Notes: a model not told the origin generated them from the letters alone. A stretch of 64,000 bases of DNA from Siphonodentalium dalli (GCA_032622095.1 CP136069.1:81244958-81308957); one strand, 5' to 3'; positions 1 through 11,519 are shown, numbered from the stretch's first letter. Program-made: numbers and translations.

Positions 1-165
1 CCGATTGTACTTCGATATATATCTAATCGTGAAATATATAATCGATATATATCTAATCATGAAATATATAATCGATATATATCTAATCGTGAAATATAAT
101 CCTAACATGTGACACCCGTAATCCCGATTGTACATCGATATATATCTACCTCCTTTAGCCCTCTC
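1..165. repeat. Tandem repeat, about 31-bp AT-rich unit
   Basis: The unit atcgatatatatctaatcgt plus gaaatatata recurs about four times from the left edge, the last copies diverged. Confidence 0.75.
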
Positions 166-169
166 TATA

Positions 170-510
170 CTAAAACATCATTGATGGGTAGTTATCCGTC
201 GTTAAATTTGTTGAACTATTATCTAAAATATTTCCGACAGGTTCGGAATGGGGGGAGGCTTTGCTTCTTGCTGCGGTGGCATCCACCCCATGCACATTAG
301 GCAAACACCTACCACTTAACTGGAAACCAACACACTGTGTGAAACTCAAGAGGTTTTCTAACTCATGCCGCTGTGATGATAGCGACTGCAGGCCAAATTC
401 TGCAATCATTGATCTACGAAGATAGTCTGATAGCAATATCTTTAAGGCCTTTGCAGATGGTGTTGCGATCATTATGAGTTGTGCATCATCCACAATTTCT
501 GGGTCTGACT
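170..510 (-). CDS. 3' terminal exon of an unrecognised minus-strand gene
   Basis: Read leftward, a good acceptor (tttactctaattcag) at 511-525 opens a frame of 112 codons plus a TAG stop at 170-172. Upstream of the acceptor the frame is soon closed by TAA. The composition looks like real protein (for example AKALKILLSDYLRRSMIAEF, a likely amphipathic helix, then a Ser/Thr-rich tail), and it is not part of any repeat I can see in the window. I do not recognise the family. If the LRP gene extends left of the window, as its missing domains require, this exon lies in one of its introns on the opposite strand. No upstream exon was found. Confidence 0.45.
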
Positions 511-591
511 CTGAATTAGAGTAAACATAATATTATTAATGCATTCCAAGGAACGTATTGCAAACATCACAATGAAAGTGTCAAATGCAAA

Positions 592-1410
592 ATCTTGTCA
601 TATATATACACATGTGTACATTTTTGTGAAGCTAAGACATAACGCCACCTTTCCGCGTCCAAGATTGCAGCCAAAATGGCGGCAGGAAGTGATTTTTTAA
701 ACGTTTTTTACTAGTATCATTAAGATAAGTTTCTGCTGTTTGGAACTGGTTGAGAATTGTGACTTTATTTTGTATTTCGCATGTTAACCGACTTTTGAAA
801 CAATGAAATATGCCATTCATGGGGTCCCAACTCCTTCCGATCACTCAAAAATTTGATTTTACAGAATGAGGTATAACATATCACAAAATATCACCATTGG
901 GGTTCTAGTCATATTTCATCAAGAAATTGGAAGAACTGCGCAATGAAAGTATTCTTTCTATTTGTTATGGATATTCCAACTCAAATGTACCAAAATTGTC
1001 ACTTTGGCTCAAAATGGCTGCCAAAATGGCGACCAATATATGAAAAATGGTAAGTATTGTCCCAGCATACCATGCAACTGCTTACATAATATGATCCCTC
1101 TCAGTTCCGTTTCAACATTCGGTTCTGCAAAATCGAATTTTTGAATGATTTGAAGGGGTGGTGACCCCACCAATGGCATATTGTATTCCCCGATGGTCAG
1201 TTAACATGCTAAATACAAAATAAAGTTCCAATTCTGAACCAATTCCAAACAGCAGAAACTTATCTTAAAGATTTCAGTAAAAAAAAACGTAGCATTTTCC
1301 ACTTCCGGTCACCATTTTTACTGCCATCTTGGGCGGGGAGTTCCAATTTTGGCATAAAAAGGTGGTGTTATGTCTTGGCTTCACAAAAATGTTTTCATAT
1401 GACAAGATAT
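592..1410. repeat. Large imperfect inverted repeat (about 280-bp arms)
   Basis: 592-870 (atcttgtcat..., cttagac, AAAATGGCGGCAGGAAGTG, ..., tttacagaatg) pairs with 1118-1410 (cattcggttctgc..., CACTTCCGGTCACC, ..., gacaagat). The central 250 bases are unpaired and resemble the arms (TGGCTGCCAAAATGGCGACC). It is probably a foldback element. Confidence 0.6.
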
Positions 1411-1544
1411 TCTCACTATAATTGCAACAAACTGACTTAACGGAAAATGGCAGCCATATTGCACGCCATCTTGAATTATAAAAAATGCTCAAAGCGGATT
1501 TTAGCAGATTTTGGATATGTTATAGAGGATATCTTCCTGTTCAA

Positions 1545-2060
1545 ATTGATATATATACCAACTTAGTCCAAATTAAAAATAAAAATTTAGAAAATTTCCT
1601 AATGAGAACTTTATTTTGGGATATCTGATCAAAAACGAATTTGGTATCTGAGTTTGTCAGCTGAAAATTAACACAGATCATGTTAGAATATGGGTTTGGT
1701 CCACCCATTTTTGACTGAGTTATGGCCCTTTTTGACTTAGAATCCGTTCATCCATCCGTTCGGAAAATGTCCGTATAAGAACTTTATTTTGGGCTATTGA
1801 ATCGAAACCAAATTTGGTATGTGAGTTTATCGGCTCAAAAAAAGGTCATTTTCTAATATTGGATCGCTACATCCATTTTTTGCCAGAGTTATGGCCTGTT
1901 TTATCGACTTAGAATTTTTTTGTTCTGAGGTTTCCAGGTGATAACTTTAGTTTGTGTGATCGGATCTGAACCCAATTTGGAATGTGAGGGTATCAGCTCA
2001 AAATACAGGTCAAGTTAGAATATGGGTTCGGCCCACCCATTTTTGCCCGATTTATGGTCC
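1545..2060. repeat. Dispersed repeat (TTATGGCCCTTTTTGACTTA type)
   Basis: Tandem-like blocks of accaaatttggtatgtgagt, gttatggcccttttt, gacttagaat. Related copies lie at about 5246-5650, 26250-26750, 30505-30690, 31549-31930 and 42334-42570. Confidence 0.65.
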
Positions 2061-2265
2061 TTATTGACTTAGAATTTGCCTATTTTGGATTAAAGCTGGT
2101 ACTCCAAATCGAAAACGATTTGATTACTTTTTAGAGGAGTGAATCGAAAATTGATTGATTTGATGTATCATAGGGCCCTACTGTCACCGTGGTAATAATT
2201 TTATGTATAGCGCCTCTTGGAGCATGTTGGTGGACAAAGCGCTATCTAAAACTAATTATTATTAT

Positions 2266-2435
2266 TTAACCCTTTCAGTGCCAAGTCCGATTTTTGTATC
2301 AACCCATATTTCCTTGATCATTTTTCAAATTTATTGATTATAATAATGTGATACATTGACGGAAATATATTTGAAAAATGATCGAGGAAATATGGGTTTT
2401 GATACAAAAATCGAACTTGGCACTGAAAGGGTTAA
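2266..2435. mobile_element. TTAA MITE (CCCTTTCAGTGCCAAG type), 13 bases before an LRP exon
   Basis: A near-palindrome with TTAACCCTTTCAGTGCCAAG at both ends and ATTTTTGTATCAACCCATAT next to it. TTAA flanks with CCCTTT termini suggest a piggyBac-type origin. Confidence 0.75.
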
Positions 2436-2448
2436 TGTATCTCTGCAG

Positions 2449-2565
2449 CCTATGATGCCTCCGACAACAGGGTCTACTGGATAGATGGAGTGGAGAAGAG
2501 AGTCTATTTCACTAGCATCAGTGGAAGTGGAGATATAGTCTTCAAAACAACTGTTGTGGCAGTGG
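2449..2565 (+). CDS. LRP5/6-like exon: propeller 3, early blade
   Basis: The acceptor is ctctgcag and the donor is GTGG|gtatgt. The exon is 117 bases, phase 1 to phase 1 (39 codons). It contains DASDNRVYWID, the YWTD signature of a beta-propeller blade. The preceding G of the Ala codon must come from an exon left of the window. A TTAA MITE ends only 13 bases before the exon. Confidence 0.85.
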
Positions 2566-3513
2566 GTATGTCCTCATTCTTCCAGATTGACATGTCCCAT
2601 AAGGCCAAAAATAAAATGAATGTGTTTCTGGTGATGTACGTGTCCAAACAATTTTTTGGGTGGTTTGGCAGATTTTTATTTTATTTTTTATCCGTTTTAT
2701 TTTTCCAAGGTTTTGTAAATACCTGGGTTAACATGAGAAATGGAAATATAGAACTATTATCAGATTATCGATGATCAATAAAAAAAAAAAGTTTTGCAAT
2801 GAAAAGGGAAAAACCAAGAAATACAGTTTTGGGCATGGTATTTGAAATATGGGGCCAAAACACACATCCATTTATTTGGTCTAATGAATTTAAGCGAGCA
2901 TTATATTATGTTATGATACTTCTTGTCACCAAATTTAAAGTCACCAAGATGCCTAATTATAATGCTCATATTTTACAGAAAATATTAGCAGAGTCCTCAA
3001 ACATATTAAGATAGATACTCCATACCCGGTAATTATGAAATTATGTCTTCAGATTTGAAAAGAAGGCAGTATCTTGACTGAATTTTAACAGGTAATAAGT
3101 AAATTTATTGAAGATATATTCCCAGTTCCAGGCTACTTCCAGTTACAACAAAATGCACAATTATATTTAGCATACTTATTTCTTTGTTCCTTTGAAAATA
3201 ACATTGAAAACCAGTATGGGACATATAAACTAGACCATTATAAAAAAAATAATATCGTTTTCTTATTTAAAAAATAATAAAATAATTGTTTCTGTCCCTC
3301 TAAAACGTCGAAACAATATGAAATAGATACAAAAATTCAATATCAAACAAGATAGTGTTTGTTGTACTTGTTAGGTTATCGGAACATTTCCTACGAATGA
3401 ATAGGAGTCATTCTGCACTTGTATTATCTGTCATCTTTCTAGAACACCCATCCAGATGAGTAAAAAAAACACCAATGCATATATTTATAACTGAATTCAG
3501 TAAAGAAAGTATT
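2566..3513. other. LRP intron, nothing recognised
   Basis: AT-rich sequence after the first exon. Open frames at 2799-3014 have no recognisable composition or motif. Confidence 0.6.
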
Positions 3514-3774
3514 AAGGCCTGCAAATAGCATGTCTGTCATTTGCAGAATGAGGTCCCCAGAGGGTGAATTTAGTGATGCTATCCTGCACAGTGGGCTAGC
3601 ATCATCAAATTCACCCTCTGGGACCTCAGTCTTCTTAGGCCTGAATTAGCAAAAGCAGAATGAGGTTCCCAGAGGGTAAATTTTGTAATGCTAGACCACC
3701 ATGTGGGATAGCGTCACTAAATTCACCCTCTGGGGACCTCATTCTGTAAATGACAGACACACTAAACTCAGACT
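3514..3774. mobile_element. Foldback MITE (GCAGAATGAGGTCCCCAGAG type), centre deleted
   Basis: Two hairpins, each GCAGAATGAGG(T)CCCCAGAGG with its inverted partner TTCACCCTCTGGGGACCTCA, joined by a short spacer. Outer ends are gcctgcaaatag and tgacagacacacta. Confidence 0.75.
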
Positions 3775-4810
3775 TGAATGTGTGGAAGATGTATCTTCTG
3801 GCAAGTTTTATATAGATTCTGAGGTATAAAATAGATATGAACCAAACACCTATCCGGAAAAGCTATCAATATCAATATTTAACATTTTTATCATATAATA
3901 CCTACCTTCTAGCAGGACGATAAATATATCACCTTGTCACTATATGACCACAAAAATTAGCCTCATTGCGATTCATGAATTGTTTCAAATACATTGTGTT
4001 TTTAACACATTTATCTACCATTCCCTACCATGACAGAATGCAACCACAAATTACATTTTTTTTTTTTTTTAAAGCCAAAATTTTTGGATTTGTGGCACGA
4101 CGATTATCTTTCTAGAGTAAATTATCCCAACCTTCAAGTCTAACTGTTTAGCTCGATTTACTATATTCTCCCAACCTGCAATTGCTCATACTATATGTCT
4201 AATGGAAATTATATTCAATGGACAATATCGCTTACACCCAATTATATAATGAATACTCAACAAATATATTTTAGTTACTTTGTGATATGTTTTACCATAT
4301 TACCCGTGATGGGAGGCGATCAAATAATGATAAAAACTAGGAACTAATTTTTTATAGTCCCCAAGAATATACGTTGTTCATTGGCATGTTATTTTGATTT
4401 TGCAAACGATTGCATGTGACGTGACGTCTGTTCATTCATGATTTTGAGCCTGTCAAAGATGCAATGTGTGCCATGTATCGCATTTGCAGTAATATGATAC
4501 AGATGTTTTTATCGCCAATTCGTTATTGCCAATTTTATCAAGGAATTTCGTAGGAAAAGGTAGATAAAAGGAGCTATATTCAGGACAGGCAACCTGTGGC
4601 AAATGTTCGTATAAACATAGGAAGAAGGCAATTTTATCTTGTTAGCACTCTCCATCACGGCAAATGTCATTTCCACTCGAAGAGATATTGCTTGGTTGCC
4701 ATAGAAATATTCGAATTTATTATGGCTTTATCGACAAATAATATACCCACTCTTCAAAGAAAGTCATTTGGGAGCGCTAATTTCGGATTTTGCATCTTTA
4801 AATTTTTCAG
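3775..4810. other. LRP intron, nothing recognised
   Basis: AT-rich, with a T tract at 4058-4071. No repeats shared with the rest of the window were seen. Confidence 0.55.
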
Positions 4811-4979
4811 GACTTGTAAAGCCAGAGAAGATAGCCATCGATTGGATCAGTAGGAAGTTGTATATCGCTGACAGTGGGAGGGGGCAGATCTTGGCATGTG
4901 AAATCAGTATTATGGAATGTGTTGTTGTTGTGAGAGATCTTCAAGCAGTGAAGGATATCGTGTTGCATCCAAACAAAAG
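4811..4979 (+). CDS. LRP5/6-like exon: propeller 3, blades 2-3
   Basis: The acceptor is tttttcag and the donor is AAAAG|gtaatt. The exon is 169 bases, phase 1 to phase 2. It reads PEKIAIDWISRKLYIADSGR, with the usual P-x-G/K-(I/L)A-x-DW lead-in; the YWTD is degraded to YIAD. It ends in HPNKR, which joins KMYWIEWG of the next exon, a classic LRP junction. Confidence 0.9.
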
Positions 4980-5245
4980 GTAATTCACATCAGCTTGCTT
5001 CTCATCTATGCACATCTTAGTTTTAAGCTTAGTATAATCTATATACCGGTATATAAAACCCAATGTATGTGTCCATAATGATTATTATGCATATATAACA
5101 TTTCAACAATTGTTCAATTTAGCCCAAATTGAGAACACTTCCTATGGTGTATCTTATGACGCACCAAAGTTCATGCTGAAATTGTCAAAGTTAACCTAGT
5201 TGAGATCGAACAATGATTTCCTGAGGTCATATAAGTCTGGTTTTT

Positions 5246-5650
5246 ATACGCCCTTTTGAAAAAAGGTTGTATTATGTAATCAGTCTTGTCAGTTCGTCTG
5301 TCCGTCCATCTGTTAACATTTTTAGTTTCCAATCGATAACTCCAGTTTTGATTATTTGATTTCAACTAAAGTTGGTGTGTGTATTTCCAAGCTAAAGATA
5401 CAGGCCAAGTTAGAATATGGCTTCCGTCCAATTATTTTTAGATGAGTTACGGCCCTTTTTTACTTAGAATTTGACCGTGTTAAAAATTTTTGGTTTCGGA
5501 CTTATAACTCCAGTTTGGATTATTTGATTTGAACCAAAGTTGGTATGTGTTCTTTCCAGCTAAACATACAGGCCAAGTTCAAATATGGGTTTTGTCCAAA
5601 TATTTTTACATGAGTTACAGCCCTTTTTCGACTTAGAATTTGACAATTTT
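5246..5650. repeat. Dispersed repeat (CGCCC(T)TTTGAAAAAAGG type)
   Basis: Starts tatacgcccttttgaaaaaa; contains cgtctgtccgtccatctgtt and two blocks of aactccagtttggattattt. Confidence 0.65.
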
Positions 5651-6155
5651 TTTTGTCATTTTCTGAAATGTTACTCATCCAAATCAGCGCTAATTTCTGT
5701 TCAATGATTGGTCAACTGCCAATTGGGTCAACTGTTTCATACCCCTATAATAGACTGTAACATGTACACAACATCACAAATTGTTGACCTAATCTGACCT
5801 AATCGCAAAAAGTGAATAAAAAGAATAATTGCATGCGTGTGCTTTTCAAAGTTCTGCCAAATTGAATCTGAAGACGGCTATTTATATCGATCACGTTATC
5901 GTTGCTATATAAGTGGTTGCAAATCTTATATTGGGCTGATTTAATCTGCTGAGTGGGCTAGTCTCAAATTCTCGGCACATTTTGTGACAATAAATAAGAA
6001 TACACTCAGCTTTTTTATGGGAATAAATTATCAAAAAGCAATATAAATATAATAAATGAATGTATAGCTTTGCGGTTCACACGATGTGCCCATATGACCA
6101 AAGTGTCGAATCCCCCAATAACACACACACACCCACTTCATTGATTTCTTACATA

Positions 6156-6368
6156 CAGTAATGCTCTAAGTAATCGACTTCTTAACCACAGCAGAATTAT
6201 GGGTAACTTTTCAGGATTTAGTCTGAAATATGGCTTGTAGCCATTCATCGGAAAGCTCTCCCCGAGAGCTTTCCGATGAATAGCAACAAGCCATATTTCC
6301 GACTAAATCCTGAAAAGTTACCCATAATTCTGCTGTGGTTAAGAAGTCGATTACTTAGAGCATTACTG
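6156..6368. mobile_element. TA-flanked palindromic MITE (CAGTAATGC type), copy 1
   Basis: A nearly perfect 213-base palindrome from CAGTAATGCTCTAAGTAATC to its reverse complement, with TA on both sides. TA duplication with CAGT ends suggests a Tc1/mariner-type origin. It ends 27 bases before the exon at 6398. Confidence 0.78.
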
Positions 6369-6397
6369 TATTATATAAAAATAATTTTCATTTACAG

Positions 6398-6599
6398 GAA
6401 GATGTACTGGATTGAATGGGGTAATATTAACAAGATTTGTAGTGCAAGTATGGATGGCAGTGATATACAGACATTTGTGGAGGTGAAATCTGGGAAACCG
6501 ATTGGTCTCGTCATCGACTATGAGACTGATATTATCTACTGGATAGACCTCATATACCAGGAAGTGGAATATATAAATCTTGATGGCACTAACAGGAAG
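6398..6599 (+). CDS. LRP5/6-like exon: propeller 3, blades 3-4
   Basis: The acceptor is catttacag and the donor is GGAAG|gtaaag. The exon is 202 bases, phase 2 to phase 0. It holds two YWTD-position motifs, KMYWIEWG and IIYWID, with MDGSDIQ and LDGTNRK between blades as in LRP propellers. A palindromic TA-flanked MITE ends 27 bases upstream of the exon. Confidence 0.92.
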
Positions 6600-6617
6600 G
6601 TAAAGCAGAAATAAAAG

Positions 6618-7325
6618 TTAACCCTTTCTATACTAAATGGATTCTCCCATTAAGTTTGTTTTAAAGGTGCCATTACACGATTCAGCTTGCTTAATTCAGC
6701 TCCAAATGGTAACCACAGGGGGTTATGCTGGATGTTTACATTACACCATCCAGCAAGCTTTTAAAAGCACTGTTTTAACAGGATATCTGTCACAGACTGT
6801 CCATCATAATTAACTGGTCTGTGGTTATATTTACTAACTAGACTCCAATATTGTGGACTACAGATGCGTCTTTTATCAGATATCAGGAGGAATTCTGTTA
6901 TTTAACTGCTACTTGACATTAATGGGTGATCCGTGATGAATGCAAAAACGGCAGGGTTCTTTTCCATAGAGCTTGCTCAATGGGTAATAAATAGTGCTGA
7001 GCTGTATGAAATGGCATGGTATTACACGATGCAGGGCGCCTCTTGAGCTTGCTGAGTTAAGCAAGCTTAATCGTGTAATGGCACCTTAAAACCATACATT
7101 GGAATGGTTTATTATTCACTGGAGGGTTGTTCAGGTAATAAAAGCAAAGCAGATAACAGACAGAAAAACAGATACTACAAGAGCAGAATTATTCATATTC
7201 ATGGGTGGGAAATGTTCAGATAATAAGTTCAACAAATTACCTGTGGTTAACAGGTCATTTGTTGAAATTATGATCTAAATATTTTGTGAGGGATAGCTAA
7301 TCCTCAGTGAGTTTTGAGTAAAGAC
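6618..7325. mobile_element. TTAA MITE (CCCTTTCTATACT type) carrying a nested element
   Basis: Starts TTAACCCTTTCTATACT; the body from 7092 on matches the copy at about 22824-23087 (ACATTGGAATGG, GTGGGAAATGTTCAGATAAT). The right end is eroded. A second element is inserted at about 6661-7089. Confidence 0.6.
6661..7089. mobile_element. Nested 0.43-kb element, AGGTGCCATTACACGATT ends
   Basis: TTAAAGGTGCCATTACACGA at left and TCGTGTAATGGCACCTTAA at right are inverted, each extended by a GCTTGCTTAA-like stretch. The sequence on either side rejoins to the 22.8-kb MITE copy, showing where it inserted. Confidence 0.65.
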
Positions 7326-7760
7326 AAGACTGCAAATATTGTGTGTCATTTGCAGAATAGGCTCCAGAGGGTGAATTTAGATATGCTATCCCTCACAGCA
7401 GGCTAGCATCACCAAGTTTACCCTCTGTGGACCTCATTATGATTAGGCCTCATCTTCTGGGAAGTATCTATAATCTCAAATTATATATAATTGTTTTAGT
7501 TACTTTTTCCCTTCTGGAAAGTTTCTATAACCCTAATTTGCAGAAGATATAATGCATAATCAAGGTGCCTAACATCACCAACTTCAACCTGGAAACTTTA
7601 CTCTGATCCTAGATCTCCCATAGCAGTTGAGGCCTAAGCAGAATAAGGTTCCCAGGGGGTGAATTTGGTGATGCTAGTCCACTGTGCGGGATAACAGCAC
7701 TAAACACTCACCCTCTGGGGACCTCATTCTGCAAATGACACACACTATTTGCAGACTTGG
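7325..7760. mobile_element. Foldback MITE, full-length copy
   Basis: The same two end hairpins separated by about 200 bases of shared sequence (TCTTCTGGGAAGTATCTATA..., ...AGCAGTTGAGGCCTAAGCAG). Outer inverted ends CAAGACTGCAAATA and TATTTGCAGACTTG. Confidence 0.75.
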
Positions 7761-7970
7761 TTGGCCGATATCTGATTACTACAGAATTTGAATTATAACC
7801 CTTACAATGCTTTTGTATAACTGTGTCAATGGAAAATATATGATTGGAGCTGTGCTCTCAATGATTGCCATTTCTTGGGGAAAATATCAAATAAAACAAT
7901 TCTGTTGAGAATTCAAACCTCAAAGATCAATCACTATAACCCTGTTTTGCAATTGCCAATCTGCTTATCA

Positions 7971-8334
7971 GATGCCCATATCAATCCGCTTATCAGATGC
8001 CCATATCAATCTGCTTATCAGATGCCCATATCAATCCGCTTATCAGATGCCCATATCAATCCGCTTATCAGATGCCCATATCAATCCTCTTATCAGATGC
8101 CCATATCAATCTGCTTATCAGATGCCCACATCAATCCGCTTATCAGATGCCACATCAATCTGCTTATCAGATGCCCATATCAATCCGCTTATCAGATGCC
8201 CATATCATTCCGCTTATAAGATGCCCATATCAATCCGCTTATCAGATGCCCATATCAATCCGCTTATCAGATGCCCATATCAATCCGCTTATCATATGCC
8301 CATATCAATCCGCTTATATGCCCATATCAATCAA
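7971..8334. repeat. 25-bp tandem array, about 15 units
   Basis: Unit CGCTTATCAGATGCCCATAT plus CAATC with few changes. Because 25 is not a multiple of three, long open frames appear in all three frames; they are artefacts of the repeat. Confidence 0.9.
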
Positions 8335-8349
8335 GTCTGAATTTAGTTT

Positions 8350-8551
8350 GTCTGACGTTTGCAGAATGAGGTCCCCAGAGGTTGAATTTAGTGATGGTAT
8401 CCCACACAGTGGGCTAGCATCACCAAATTCACCCTCTGGGAACCTCATTCTGCTTAGGCCTCTTCTGCTTTGGGAGACTTTGTATCAGTTGAAGTTTGTG
8501 ATGTTCACCATTAGTTACCTCAATTACGCATTTTATCTTCTGCAAATTAGG
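8350..8551. mobile_element. Foldback MITE, left half
   Basis: First hairpin and the middle (GATGTTCACCATTAGTTACC); the right half is missing. It directly follows the 25-bp tandem array. Confidence 0.68.
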
Positions 8552-8857
8552 AGATTGTCAGCTATTTGGCAGAGGCAAATTTCGGACCCTGCCCATATTT
8601 TGAGAAACCATGAACAATCTAGGTAATCTAACAGCAATAATAAGCCAGACCCAACAAATGTTTGTCACCATGTTCCAATCGTAAACTAAAGTTACATGTA
8701 TAAAGTACATGTATGTATGCAACTATGTGGATCCTAGGATTTTATCCGAGAAAACATTTTTGCCCTGAGTAATTTTATAGCCTTGGCAAATTTATACTGA
8801 TTAACAGGGCTGTGCAATATACTAGTATGTACCTAACCAATTTCTTGTGAATTCTAG

Positions 8858-9053
8858 ATCTTACTATCAAATCTCATACAAAAGCCAAGCACCATCGCTG
8901 TGTTTGAGGACCATATAATTTGGTCACACAAGGGATCACGAGGAAGTATAATGATGGCTGATAAGTTCACAGGGAAGTCCAAGTCTACACTCATAGTCCA
9001 GGCGAGATATACTCGCGCTATAACCATGGCACACCCAGTACTGCAGAAAGCAG
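8858..9053 (+). CDS. LRP5/6-like exon: propeller 3, last blades
   Basis: The acceptor is gaattctag and the donor is GCAG|gtaaat. The exon is 196 bases, phase 0 to phase 1. The sequence KPSTIAVFEDHIIWSHKG occupies the position where LRP6 has a P-x-(A/G)(I/L)-x-x(F/Y)-(E/Q)D-x-IYWTDW segment, so the YWTD is reduced to IWSH. It ends with the AITMAHPVLQ segment that closes a propeller before the EGF domain. Confidence 0.9.
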
Positions 9054-9083
9054 GTAAATATCAACTACAAATAATGTGATATA

Positions 9084-9291
9084 CAGTAATGCCCTAAATA
9101 ATCGACTTCTTAACCACAGCAGTGGGTGACTTTTCAGGATTTAGTCTGAAATATGGCTTGTTGCCATTCATCGGAAAGCTCTCATTGAGAGCTTTCCGAT
9201 GAATGGCAACAACCCATATTTCCGACTAAATCCTGAAAAGTTACCCATAATTCTGCTGTGGTTAAGGAGTCAATTATTTAGGGCATTACTG
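9084..9291. mobile_element. TA-flanked palindromic MITE, copy 2
   Basis: Same family as 6156-6368. Begins CAGTAATGCCCTAAATAATC and centres on GAAAGCTCTCATTGAGAGC; lies 30 bases after an LRP exon. Confidence 0.76.
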
Positions 9292-9293
9292 TA

Positions 9294-10747
9294 ACTTGAT
9301 AGCTAGGTTATAGGTTAAAGTTTCCTTTGAGGTAAACCAGCTTGTGATATCAGTAAGGCAAGATATTATCTTTATGTCCATGATCATTTCCCTCAGCTCT
9401 TCTATTGCGGTCTGTACACCCAGATCCAGTAGCAGAATGTTATGTCTATTTTTAATTACTTTATCATGCAAATTAATACAGAATGCTAAAGTGATATCTT
9501 GCAGTCAAAGTAATGTTATAATCTAACTTTTATGTTAACTTAAGCATAGAATATGCCATGTAATTAAGGATAACTTTGCATTTCTGAAGTCTCGTCGGCA
9601 ATGTTAGGTTTTTATTCAGGATGTAAACATACTCTGTTGAGTTGGATATTTGGGGACTCGAGCATTAAAACTGTTTTCATACTCGACTCCCTGAGTATCC
9701 AACGAAGCAGGGTACATTTATCTCCGTTGTCATTCAATCCATAAACAAATTTAAAAGAAACTGCACCAAAAACACATTTTATCTGCATTGCATGCTTTGA
9801 AGTGAGATACTCTTCTTTTTCGATGATCAAATCTATGGATACGTTCCATGTGGTTACTCATAGCAGCACAAGAACAACTTCCCGTTGACTGTGTCTATAG
9901 AAAACAATGTTCCAGTTGACTTGATTACGCGACTGCTGGCTGCGCGGTGAATATATTTTACTTGCGTTGTCAATGACAAAATTCCAGAATTTCCATGAAT
10001 GCAAATGGCACTGTTTCTATTAGGGACCTGCACATTGTGTTCGAAGTTGTATTTTTTATAACTTCAATGCATCTTTCTGGGACATATAACACTCGTAGAA
10101 AGATAGTTCAGGTGTCTATCAACATGTTCAGTGATACTGGAAAAAAACCAAAAGCGATTATTTTTAGCACAACCCATTTAATTTTCGAGTCACTGATAAT
10201 TTTTTTCATAGTGGCTTGATATTCGGTTTTAATAACTATCTATGCCATAAAATATGATTAAAATACTATAATTCATTACCATTTGAAACGTATGTGTCTC
10301 AGAAAATGCCCATAGAGAAATAGAAAACAGCTGAAATCATAAAAAGATTCCCCTGTTATGGCCCCCAGAATTCAAACTAAAAATGTAGTTTCAATGGAAA
10401 GGGAATAACTCTATCTTTAAAATATAGAGTTGTTTACCCTTCATTGAAAATAATACTTTCCACAACAAAACCAGATGAAACTTAAGCACAAAAACATGTT
10501 GGTAACTCAACAAAAACAACATGCTCAGTTTATTACACCGGATAAGTTGATAATACAATGTTTTGGAGCTTCCTCTTTCAAATGGTTTATAATATGGCAT
10601 ATATTTTATATAATGTGATCTGGGGATTCGAAAATTAAGTGAGCCTTTAAACATTTTTTAAAGTGAAATATGTGCAATGCCAGATGTTTCTCCTGTGTTT
10701 TTACGAATATTATTGAAAATGTTTGCCCGGAACAAGCCAGGATATAG
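9294..10747. other. LRP intron, mostly unrecognised
   Basis: Only a short imperfect palindrome near 9630-9710 (GTTGAGTTGGATATTTGGGGACTCGAG paired with TACTCGACTCCC, TATCCAACGA) stands out. No coding signal. Confidence 0.5.
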
Positions 10748-11108
10748 TGATCGCCAAATTCACCCATCTGGTGACCTCATTCTGCTTAGGCCTCAACTGC
10801 TATCGGAAACCAAGGACCAGATTGAAGTTCTCCAGATGAAGTTTGTGATGTTCACCCATTAGTCACCTCGTTAATGCATTTTATCTTCTGTAACTTAGGG
10901 GATATAGAAACTTTCAAGAAGGGGAAAAAGTAACTAAAAACAATGTTAATTTGAGATAAAAGATACTTCCCAGAAGATGAGTCCTAAGCAGAATGAGGTC
11001 CCCAGAGGGTGAATTTAGTGATGCTATCCCGCATAGCGGATTAGCATCACAAAATTCACCCTCTGGGGACCTCATTCTGTAAATTACAGACACTATTAGC
11101 AGGCTTGG
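10748..11108. mobile_element. Foldback MITE, left-truncated copy
   Basis: Starts within the first hairpin's second arm; the middle and the second hairpin are complete, ending TAGCAGGCTTGG. Confidence 0.7.
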
Positions 11109-11181
11109 CCAGGAAGAGATAGAAATTCATAGACCCTGATGTCTCGGTGTCTCATTTTTGCCTCGATATTTTTTTTTTCAG

Positions 11182-11304
11182 GAAGAAACATTTGCTCAAT
11201 GTCTCCATGTAGTGACATTTGCCTTCTCAGCTATAGTGACCCAGGATATTCATGTGCTTGTTCAGAACATCTCGTCCTTGGTGCTGACCAACAGACATGT
11301 GAAA
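11182..11304 (+). CDS. LRP5/6-like exon: EGF-like domain 3
   Basis: The acceptor is a long T tract plus cag, and the donor is GAAA|gtaagc. The exon is 123 bases, phase 1 to phase 1, the usual layout for an EGF exon. Six cysteines are visible (ICSMSPCSDICLL, YSCACSEHLVLGADQQTC). The C1-C2 loop is shorter than in most LRP EGFs, which usually have NGGC before the second cysteine. Confidence 0.92.
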
Positions 11305-11337
11305 GTAAGCTGCTATTCAATCCATTGATTCTGGCAA

Positions 11338-11469
11338 CCCTGCAAATAGTGTCTGTCATTTGCAGAATGAGGTCCCCATAGGGTGAATTTAATGACGGTG
11401 GGCTAGCATCACCAAATTCACCCTCTGGGTACCTCATTCTGCAAATGACAGACACACTATTTGCAGGTT
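11338..11469. mobile_element. Foldback MITE, single-hairpin copy
   Basis: Only the outer arms remain: CCTGCAAATAGTGTCTGTCA at left and its inverse at right around one hairpin loop. It starts 34 bases after the EGF3 exon. Confidence 0.72.
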
Positions 11470-11519
11470 GGATCTGGGAATACTAGAATCCCGAGCGCCC
11501 TCTTGTAATTGTTTACAGC

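Noticed and set aside
7875-8626. Overlapping open frames of 114-209 codons
   Set aside because: They are the 25-bp tandem repeat read in three frames; same peptide motif in each, no gene signal.
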